This document shows, in pieces, positions 58,159 to 64,000 of a DNA stretch of 64,000 nucleotides. The DNA lies in assembly GCA_951828235.1 (NCBI GenBank), contig OX639965.1, positions 2,584,129-2,648,128 on the forward strand. The letters run 5' to 3'. The position numbers and the translations under genes are program-made. The notes below the pieces were generated by a model that was not told where the DNA came from, did not search any database, and worked only from the letters and a program-made list of their open reading frames with translations. Positions within the stretch are counted from its first letter, which is position 1. The number at the start of each line of letters is the position of its first letter. The stretch comes from an uncultured Gammaproteobacteria bacterium (lineage in GTDB: Bacteria > Pseudomonadota > Gammaproteobacteria > Steroidobacterales > Foliamicaceae).

Positions 58159-59238
58159 ATGAACCGGATATTCAACTTCAGCGCCGGGCCGGCGAACCTT
58201 CCGCTTGCCGTGCTGGAGCAGGCCCGCGACGAATTGACCAGCTGGCAGGGACGCGGCCTTTCGGTCATGGAGGACAGCCACCGGGGCCCCCATTTCATGG
58301 AGCTTGCCGAGCAATCCGAGGAGGACCTGCGTGACCTGCTCGCCATTCCGGACCGGTACGCCGTCCTGTTCATGCAGGGCGGCGCCACGCTGCAATTCGC
58401 AACGATTCCGATGAACCTGGCGCGCGAAGGGCAGGGCGTCGACTATCTGGTAACCGGCCACTGGGGACGAAAGGCCTCGGCCGAGGCAGCCAAGCTGCGT
58501 CCCCTGCAGATTGTTGCCGATGGCGAAGAGTTGCAATACCGCTCGGTGCCGGCGCGAAACCGGTGGGTGGAGGGAAAAGACGCGGCCTATTTCCATTACA
58601 CCGCGAACGAAACGCTTCACGGCCTTGAAATCGACCCACCGCCGGACGTGGATTATGTGCCCCTTGTGTGCGACATGTCCTCCACGCTGCTTTCGCGGCC
58701 GATTCCGGTCGAGCGCTTCGGGCTGATCTACGCCTGCGCGCAAAAGAACCTGGGGCCTGCGGGCGTGACCGTGGTCATCGTTCGCCGGGACCTCCTGGAG
58801 CGCGTTCCCGCGGACACGCCGCTGGCCCTGAATTACCGGAAGATCGCCGATGCCGGGTCCATGCTCAACACGCCGGCAACATTTCCCTGGTATATGGCCT
58901 CGCTGGTGTTTCGCTGGGTTGCCGCGCAAGGTGGAGCGACCGGCATGGCGGAACGCAACCGGCGCAAGGCAAACCTCTTGTACGACTACATCGATGCGTC
59001 CGATTTCTACGCCAATCACGTTGATCCGAACTGGCGCTCGTGGATGAACGTGCCGTTTACGCTCGCCGATCCGGAGTTGAACGCGTCCTTTCTGGAGGAT
59101 TCCGAGGCGGAGGGCCTGTATGGCCTGAAGGGTCATCGAGCGGTCGGAGGCATGCGCGCCTCGATCTACAACGCCATGCCGGAAAAAGGCGTCAAGGCGC
59201 TGGTCGGCTTCATGGAGGAATTCGAACGGAGGGCCTGA
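58159..59238 (+). CDS. serC: Phosphoserine aminotransferase
   Basis: A 359-residue PLP enzyme (MNRIFNFSAGPANLPLAVLE), which turns 3-phosphohydroxypyruvate and glutamate into phosphoserine, and also serves vitamin B6 synthesis. PLP lysine Lys196 in YACAQKNLGPAGVTVVIV; SVMEDSHRGPHFMEL and GGMRASIYNAMPEKGVKALV are family marks. The ATG at 58159 is two bases past gyrA. The typical gyrA-serC order of gammaproteobacteria. Confidence 0.95.
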   Translation: MNRIFNFSAGPANLPLAVLEQARDELTSWQGRGLSVMEDSHRGPHFMELAEQSEEDLRDLLAIPDRYAVLFMQGGATLQFATIPMNLAREGQGVDYLVTGHWGRKASAEAAKLRPLQIVADGEELQYRSVPARNRWVEGKDAAYFHYTANETLHGLEIDPPPDVDYVPLVCDMSSTLLSRPIPVERFGLIYACAQKNLGPAGVTVVIVRRDLLERVPADTPLALNYRKIADAGSMLNTPATFPWYMASLVFRWVAAQGGATGMAERNRRKANLLYDYIDASDFYANHVDPNWRSWMNVPFTLADPELNASFLEDSEAEGLYGLKGHRAVGGMRASIYNAMPEKGVKALVGFMEEFERRA

Positions 59239-59264
59239 GGCACCCTTCGTGCTGGAAACAAGCG

Positions 59265-60440
59265 ATGTTCAATATCCGCGTTTACAACAATATCGCCAAC
59301 GAGGGGCTCGCGCGCCTGCCTTCGGAGCGATTCGAGGCGCCGTCAGACGACGATTCTCCCGACGGGATCCTGCTGCGTTCACATGACCTGCACTCGGAAA
59401 CGATCCCCGACAGTGTCGAGGTCGTGGCGCGCGCCGGCGCCGGCGTGAACAATATCCCGGTGGACGCACTGGCGAAGCGGGGCGTGCCGGTGCTGAACGC
59501 CCCCGGCGCCAACGCGAATGCCGTCAAAGAACTGGTCGTGGCCGGTATGGTGATGGCCGCCCGTAATCTCTTGCCGGCCTGGGACCAGCTGCGGGAACTG
59601 GACCTGCCGGCCGAAAAGCTGCGCAAAGCCGTAGAGGCGAACAAGAAGCGGTTCGCGGGCCACGAACTGTCCGGCAGGGTCATGGGCGTGGTGGGTCTGG
59701 GCGCGATAGGCGTGAAGGTGGCCAACGCCGCCATCGGGCTGGATATGAGAGTGTTCGGCTACGATCCGGCCCTCGCGCTGGACCGGGCCTGGGAATTGTC
59801 CGCGCAGGTCGGCAAGGGCCGCAGCCTGAAACACGTGTTCGCCGGTGCGGACTTCGTCAGTGTGCATGTTCCGCTCACGGAGGACACCCGGGGACTGGTG
59901 GGCGAAAAACTGATCAGCAGCATGCGCAAGGGCGGAGTGCTGCTCAATTTTGCCCGTGGCGGCATCGTGGATAGCGAGGCCGTGCTGGAAGCCCTGAATT
60001 CGGGTTGGCTGTCGTCTTACGTCTGCGATTTTCCCGAACCGGAGTTGATGGGCCATCCCGGCGCCATCCTGCTCCCGCACCTGGGCGCGTCCACTTCCGA
60101 GGCCGAGGTGAATTGCGCCGTGATCGCCGCGGAAAACCTGCGGGCCTACCTGGAAGACGGCAACGTGCGCGGTTCGGTGAATTTCCCGGTGATCGATCAG
60201 CCTCGGGGTGACGGCTTCCGGCTGACGATCGCCAACGACAATGTGCCGTGGATCGTGGCCAGGGTCTCCCATCTGCTGGCGCAAGAGAATCTCAATATCG
60301 AGTCCATGATGAACATGTCGCGCGGCCGGCTTGCCTACACCGTGCTGGACCTCAACGACCACGCCCCAGACGCCGCGCTCAAGCGTCTGCGCAGCATGGA
60401 GGGAATCCTGCGGGTCCGGGACCTTGGGTTGAGGGAGTGA
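59265..60440 (+). CDS. serA: D-3-phosphoglycerate dehydrogenase with ACT domain
   Basis: A 391-residue NAD enzyme for the first step of serine synthesis. Substrate/NAD motifs: VVARAGAGVNNIPVDALAKR, VMGVVGLGAIGVKVANAAI, LNFARGGIVDSEAV (catalytic Arg region) and LLPHLGASTSEAEVN (catalytic His). The C-terminal ACT domain is about residues 320-391 (ARVSHLLAQENLNIESMMNM). Start ATG 59265 gives MFNIRVYNN; a weak Shine-Dalgarno (GGAAACAAGCG). Placed between serC and aroA, a spot that often holds pheA or hisC in related genomes, so serA and serC are adjacent. Confidence 0.92.
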   Translation: MFNIRVYNNIANEGLARLPSERFEAPSDDDSPDGILLRSHDLHSETIPDSVEVVARAGAGVNNIPVDALAKRGVPVLNAPGANANAVKELVVAGMVMAARNLLPAWDQLRELDLPAEKLRKAVEANKKRFAGHELSGRVMGVVGLGAIGVKVANAAIGLDMRVFGYDPALALDRAWELSAQVGKGRSLKHVFAGADFVSVHVPLTEDTRGLVGEKLISSMRKGGVLLNFARGGIVDSEAVLEALNSGWLSSYVCDFPEPELMGHPGAILLPHLGASTSEAEVNCAVIAAENLRAYLEDGNVRGSVNFPVIDQPRGDGFRLTIANDNVPWIVARVSHLLAQENLNIESMMNMSRGRLAYTVLDLNDHAPDAALKRLRSMEGILRVRDLGLRE

Positions 60441-60456
60441 AAGGAGTGCGCTTCTG
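60441..60456 (+). promoter_or_regulatory. Ribosome binding site and likely CTG start of aroA
   Basis: AAGGAG at 60441-60446 is followed after seven bases by CTG at 60454-60456, in frame with aroA. An in-frame TGA at 60430-60432 limits the frame upstream. There is no in-frame ATG, GTG or TTG until GTG 60544. Confidence 0.55.
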
Positions 60457-61758
60457 AGAACCTGGCGCGTCAGCCGCATTCCGGCGCCGCCATCGCCCGC
60501 GCCGTTAACGGTACCGGGCGACAAGTCCATCTCCCACCGGGCCGTGATGCTCTCGGCGCTGGCGGAGGGCGAGAGCGAGATTGTCAATTTCCTGCCGGGA
60601 CACGACTGCGTCGCCACGGCGAAGGCGCTGGAAGCGCTGGGTGTTCCCATTTCCTGGCTGGCGCCGGACCGCTTGCTGGTGCGCGGCGGAACCGCGCTAA
60701 GGCCGCCGCGGGGCGTACTGGATTGCGGCAACTCCGGGACTTCCATGCGGCTGCTTGCCGGCCTGCTGGCCGGTCAGGGGGTGGCTGCGGAGTTGCACGG
60801 CGATGCCTCCCTGAGCCGCCGGCCGATGCGCCGGATCATCGACCCCCTGGCTTTGATGGGCGCGCGGATTGAGGCCCTGGGCGAGGAAGGACGTCCGCCC
60901 CTGCGAATTGAGGACAGTTCCGGGATAAAGGGCATTTCCTACAGGGTCCCGGTGGCCAGCGCGCAGGTGAAGTCCTCGATCCTGCTCGCCGGCCTGGGCG
61001 CCCGTGGCGAGACCTGCGTTAGCGAGCCGGTCCCGACCCGCGACCACACCGAGCGGATGCTTCCGAGCTTTGGGGTGTCGATCGAGCGCAGCAACGGCCG
61101 GGCCTGCCTCACGGGACGGCAGCCCCTCAGGGCCACCCGCATCGATGTTCCGGGCGATTTTTCTTCCGCGACGTTTCTGCTTCTGGCGGGATTGATCGGA
61201 CCACGGGAGATCCGGGTCGATTCGGTGGGCGTCAACTCGGCGCGCACGGGCTTTCTGCGATTGATGTACGTGATGGGTGGCACGCTGCAAATCGCCGCGC
61301 AGCGCACTTCGGGCTCGGAGCCGGTGGCCGACGTCATGGCCAGTCCCAGCATGCTGCAGGGGGCGCTGCTTCCCGCTTCATTCGTGCCGTCGGCGATCGA
61401 CGAAATGCCGGCGGTGTTTGCCGCGGCGGCCTGCGCCATGGGCGAAACCGTGATCCAGGGCGCCGAGGAATTGCGGGTCAAGGAAAGTGATCGTATTGCG
61501 GCCATGGTGTCCGGGCTGAAAACATTGGGGGTGGTATGCGAGGAGACACCGGATGGCGCCCGGATCCGAGGCGGTGGTGTTCGAGGTGGGGAAATCGACT
61601 GCAAGGGAGATCATCGCGTGGCGATGGCTTTTGCGGTCCTCGCCCTGGCGGCACAGGCGCCGATCGTCGTACGCGACGTGGATTGCGTCGATACCTCCTT
61701 TCCGGGATTCGCGGAGATCGCACTGCAACTGGGTCTGAATCTTGAACCGATCGAGTAG
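60454..61758 (+). CDS. aroA: 3-phosphoshikimate 1-carboxyvinyltransferase (EPSP synthase)
   Basis: A 434-residue shikimate-pathway enzyme that joins shikimate-3-phosphate and PEP. The essential N-terminal motif VPGDKSISHRAVML lies at about residues 20-33, upstream of the first standard start codon in frame (GTG 60544), which would delete it. The likely start is CTG 60454 (N-terminus LRTWRVSRIPAPP, read as Met). Other marks: LDCGNSGTSMRLLAGLLAGQ, ASAQVKSSILLAGLGARG, LRVKESDRIAAM, and GDHRVAMAFAVLAL. Overlaps cmk by 17 bases. Confidence 0.9.
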   Translation: MRTWRVSRIPAPPSPAPLTVPGDKSISHRAVMLSALAEGESEIVNFLPGHDCVATAKALEALGVPISWLAPDRLLVRGGTALRPPRGVLDCGNSGTSMRLLAGLLAGQGVAAELHGDASLSRRPMRRIIDPLALMGARIEALGEEGRPPLRIEDSSGIKGISYRVPVASAQVKSSILLAGLGARGETCVSEPVPTRDHTERMLPSFGVSIERSNGRACLTGRQPLRATRIDVPGDFSSATFLLLAGLIGPREIRVDSVGVNSARTGFLRLMYVMGGTLQIAAQRTSGSEPVADVMASPSMLQGALLPASFVPSAIDEMPAVFAAAACAMGETVIQGAEELRVKESDRIAAMVSGLKTLGVVCEETPDGARIRGGGVRGGEIDCKGDHRVAMAFAVLALAAQAPIVVRDVDCVDTSFPGFAEIALQLGLNLEPIE

Positions 61759-62449
61759 CTCCCGGTTGTCGCCGGTCATCGCAATTGACGGACCCGGGGC
61801 GGCGGGAAAGGGAGTAATTGCTCGGTATCTTGCGGAAAGGCTGGGTTGGCGAAGACTGGACAGTGGCGCCCTTTACCGGGCGGTATCGCTCTCGCTGCTG
61901 CGTGCGGACCTGGTCCACGCCGGGGAGACCAGGATCGCCGCGCAGCTGGCTCGGCACCCGCCTGAATTGGGGTCGGCGCCCGACGGTGAGGCCATCTACC
62001 TGGACGGCGAGGACGTGAGCGCGGCGATCCGCAGCGAGGAAGTGGGGGTGGCGGCCTCGGTCGTTGCTCCGCTGGCTGCGGTGCGGGACTTTCTTCTCCC
62101 CACGCAGCGCTCCTTTCGAAAAGCGCCGGGGCTGGTCGCCGAGGGGCGGGACATGGCCTCTGTGGTTTTCCCGGATGCGCTGCTTGGCATTTACCTCACC
62201 GCGTCACCGGAAGAACGCGCCCGGCGTCGTCATAAACAATTGAAGCAAAAGGGAATCAATGCTAATATGCGCGACCTGATTCGTGATCTGAGCGATCGCG
62301 ATCAGCGCGACTCGGCCCGCAGCCTGGCGCCGCTGAAGGTAGTGCCTCATGCGGTGGTGCTGGACACCACGAAGCTGGATATCCGGCAAACCAGGAGAAA
62401 GGCGTGGCGTCTTGTAACGAAAGTTTGTCCGGAGAAAGCGGCCCGATAG
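61742..62449 (+). CDS. cmk: Cytidylate kinase
   Basis: A 235-residue (or shorter) nucleoside monophosphate kinase that phosphorylates CMP and dCMP. P-loop IAIDGPGAAGKGVIARYL and RRLDSGALYRAVSLSLL at the N-terminus, LVAEGRDMASVVFPDA, and EERARRRHKQLKQKG are typical. Start is TTG: either 61742 (MNRSSSSRLSPVIAID) or 61766 (MSPVIAID), since there is no in-frame ATG or GTG near. Its start overlaps the end of aroA, so translation is probably coupled. Confidence 0.92.
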   Translation: MNRSSSSRLSPVIAIDGPGAAGKGVIARYLAERLGWRRLDSGALYRAVSLSLLRADLVHAGETRIAAQLARHPPELGSAPDGEAIYLDGEDVSAAIRSEEVGVAASVVAPLAAVRDFLLPTQRSFRKAPGLVAEGRDMASVVFPDALLGIYLTASPEERARRRHKQLKQKGINANMRDLIRDLSDRDQRDSARSLAPLKVVPHAVVLDTTKLDIRQTRRKAWRLVTKVCPEKAAR

Positions 62450-62539
62450 CGGAATTTGCACCGGCCAGGATGGCGGGTGCGTGGAATGGCAACCGCGAGC
62501 GTAGCTGGATTGCACGCCCGCACGACACTGAGGCCCTTA

Positions 62540-64000
62540 ATGGCAGAGAGTTTTGCAGAGTTGGTGGAAGCCAATCTCGCTGACAAGAACTACCGGCCGG
62601 GAGAAATTCTCTCGGCGCAAGTAATTGATATATCGCCGGAGATCGTAACCGTAAGCGCCGGACTCAAGTCCGAAGCGCTGATCCCTGCCAGCCAGTTCAT
62701 GGACGAGACCGGCGAATTGGAAGTAGACATAGGAGACCAGGTCGAAGTTGCCCTGGATTCCATGGAGGACGGGTTCGGCGAGACCCGCCTGTCGCGGGAG
62801 CGCGCCAAGCGTACGCGTGTGTGGGAGCACCTGGAGTCGGCATTCGAGGAGGAAGAGATCGTTCAGGGCGCCATAAGCGGGCGCGTCAAGGGCGGATTCA
62901 CGGTCGATGTGTCCAGTGTTCGGGCGTTCCTGCCCGGTTCGCTGGTCGACATGCATCCGATCCGCGACACCACCTACCTGGAAGGCCGCAAGCTGGACTT
63001 CAAGGTCATCAAGCTGGACCGCCGGCGCAACAACGTGGTGGTGTCCCGCCGCGCGGTTATCGAGGAGTTGCACAGCGCCGAACGCGCAGCGCTACTGGCC
63101 AGCCTGGAGGAGGGTCAGGTGGTCAAGGGTGTGGTCAAGAACCTCACCGAATACGGCGCTTTTGTCGATCTCGGAGGCATTGACGGACTGCTGCACGTCA
63201 CCGACATGGCCTGGCGGCGGGTCAAGCATCCGTCGGAAGTGGTCCGCGTGGGCGAGGAACTGGAAGTCAAGATCCTCCGCTTCGACAGCGAACGCAATCG
63301 CGTTTCGCTGGGGCTGAAGCAGCTGGGCGACGATCCCTGGGTGGACATCGGGCGGCGCTATCCTCCGCACACGCGGTTGTTCGGCAAGGTGACCAACGTG
63401 GCGGACTACGGCTGCTTCGTGCAGATCGAGGAAGGCGTTGAGGGTCTGGTTCACGTATCCGAAATGGACTGGACCAGCAAGAACGTGAACCCGGGCAAGA
63501 TCGTCCACGTCGGCCAGGAAGTCGAAGTAATGGTGCTCGACATCAATGAAGAACGGCGCCGCGTTTCTCTTGGGCTCAAGCAATGCCTGGAGAATCCCTG
63601 GCAGGACTTCGCCAACAACTACAAGAAGGACGACCGGGTTACCGGCAAGGTCCGTTCGATGACGGATTTCGGAATATTCATCGGGCTGGAAGGCAATATC
63701 GATGGCCTGGTGCACTTGTCCGACCTTTCCTGGGACCTGCCCGGCGAAGAGGCGGTGCGCAATTACAGCAAGGGCCAGGAAGTCGAAGCCGTGGTGCTTT
63801 CGGTGGACGCGGACAGGGAGCGGATATCCCTGGGCATCCGGCAATTGCAGGACGATCCCCTGGCCAATTTCCTCAAGGAACACCCCAAGGGCAGTGTCGC
63901 GACCGCCGTGGTTACCAACGTCGAGCAGCGCATGATTGAACTGGAGGTCGGCGAGGGAGTGAAGGGACGCATGCGGGCCGCGGAACTGTCGCGCGAGCAT
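62540..64000 (+). CDS. rpsA: 30S ribosomal protein S1 (truncated by window end)
   Basis: The first 487 residues of ribosomal protein S1, which unfolds and delivers mRNA to the 30S subunit. Starts [18 protein letters not shown]; repeated S1 OB-fold domains are seen, with [40 protein letters not shown] and [20 protein letters not shown] as successive blades and [15 protein letters not shown] between them. The gene runs off the window end, within the last S1 repeat. Start ATG 62540 is 90 bases past cmk, the gap holding a promoter or leader; GAGG at about 62530 may be the ribosome binding site. Confidence 0.95.
   Translation, partial: MAESFAELVEANLADKNYRPGEILSAQVIDISPEIVTVSAGLKSEALIPASQFMDETGELEVDIGDQVEVALDSMEDGFGETRLSRERAKRTRVWEHLESAFEEEEIVQGAISGRVKGGFTVDVSSVRAFLPGSLVDMHPIRDTTYLEGRKLDFKVIKLDRRRNNVVVSRRAVIEELHSAERAALLASLEEGQVVKGVVKNLTEYGAFVDLGGIDGLLHVTDMAWRRVKHPSEVVRVGEELEVKILRFDSERNRVSLGLKQLGDDPWVDIGRRYPPHTRLFGKVTNVADYGCFVQIEEGVEGLVHVSEMDWTSKNVNPGKIVHVGQEVEVMVLDINEERRRVSLGLKQCLENPWQDFANNYKKDDRVTGKVRSMTDFGIFIGLEGNIDGLVHLSDLSWDLPGEEAVRNYSKGQEVEAVVLSVDADRERISLGIRQLQDDPLANFLKEHPKGSVATAVVTNVEQRMIELEVGEGVKGRMRAAELSREH

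Noticed and set aside
8..64000. Prophage, insertion sequence or integrative element
   Set aside because: No integrase, transposase, phage structural gene or terminal repeats seen; the HicAB pair alone is not enough.

Overview
The window reads as chromosomal DNA of a G+C-rich (about 60%, judged by eye) Gram-negative bacterium, most likely a heterotrophic, probably marine or host-associated gammaproteobacterium. Reasons: the gene order gyrA-serC-(serA)-aroA-cmk-rpsA, a ppk1-ppx pair, four TonB-dependent receptors (TBDRs) with their own ExbB/ExbD/TonB set, several lipoproteins, a PQQ dehydrogenase and two di-heme peroxidases. I found no rRNA, tRNA, insertion sequence, prophage or CRISPR. Coding density is very high. 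No gene-free stretch exceeds about 210 bases (longest: 55393-55600, 11467-11634, 47588-47743).

Layout. 20-3661 (+): esterase, PQQ-dependent lipoprotein dehydrogenase, thiopurine methyltransferase. 3677-11466 (-): one probable transcription unit running di-heme peroxidase, TBDR-A, exbB, exbD1, exbD2, tonB, DUF4139 protein. 11635-15159 (+), divergent from the peroxidase: two tandem VCBS/FG-GAP propeller proteins, the second ending in a DsbD-alpha-like thiol domain. 15229-17294 (-): two-component pair. 17446-21593 (+): amino/hydroxy-acid catabolic genes (GATase, D-amino-acid dehydrogenase, FMN hydroxy-acid dehydrogenase, PLP dehydratase). 21674-22192 (-): degenerate histidine phosphatase. 22296-30174 (+): small membrane protein, then an operon with a heptad-repeat Gly-rich lipoprotein, a second lipoprotein, a Ser/Thr kinase, an FHA-like/PEGA/SUMF1-like membrane protein and a small membrane-anchored protein. 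30253-37019 (-): TBDR-B, ppx, ppk1. 37110-40949 (+): sixA, then a MotA/ExbB-like channel protein, an ASKHA-like/FHA protein and a membrane VWA protein. 40999-41548 (+): HicAB toxin-antitoxin. 41592-43553 (+): SDR and acyl-CoA dehydrogenase. 43592-55392 (-): coiled-coil CCDC90-like protein, a peroxidase/VCBS/UnbV fusion, a TlpA-like lipoprotein, TBDR-C and TBDR-D. 55601-64000 (+): gyrA, serC, serA, aroA, cmk, rpsA (cut by the window end).

Most interesting points. (1) Two separate loci each combine TBDR(s), a MauG/CcpA-like di-heme peroxidase, VCBS propeller proteins and a thiol-redox domain. In the second locus the peroxidase and propeller are fused in one polypeptide, which suggests they work together; the stand-alone propellers carry an isolated vicinal Cys-Cys pair. 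(2) A three-gene set looks like a proton-channel machine in which the ExbD/MotB-type partner carries a VWA domain, with an FHA protein between them; a Ser/Thr kinase/FHA/PEGA operon lies nearby and could supply the phosphorylation. (3) TBDR-C contains an in-frame run of 11 G, a candidate for phase variation. (4) The second ExbD has Asn where the proton-carrying Asp is expected. (5) aroA has no ATG/GTG/TTG before its essential N-terminal motif and probably starts at CTG. All functions are inferred by reading motifs; no database search was run.
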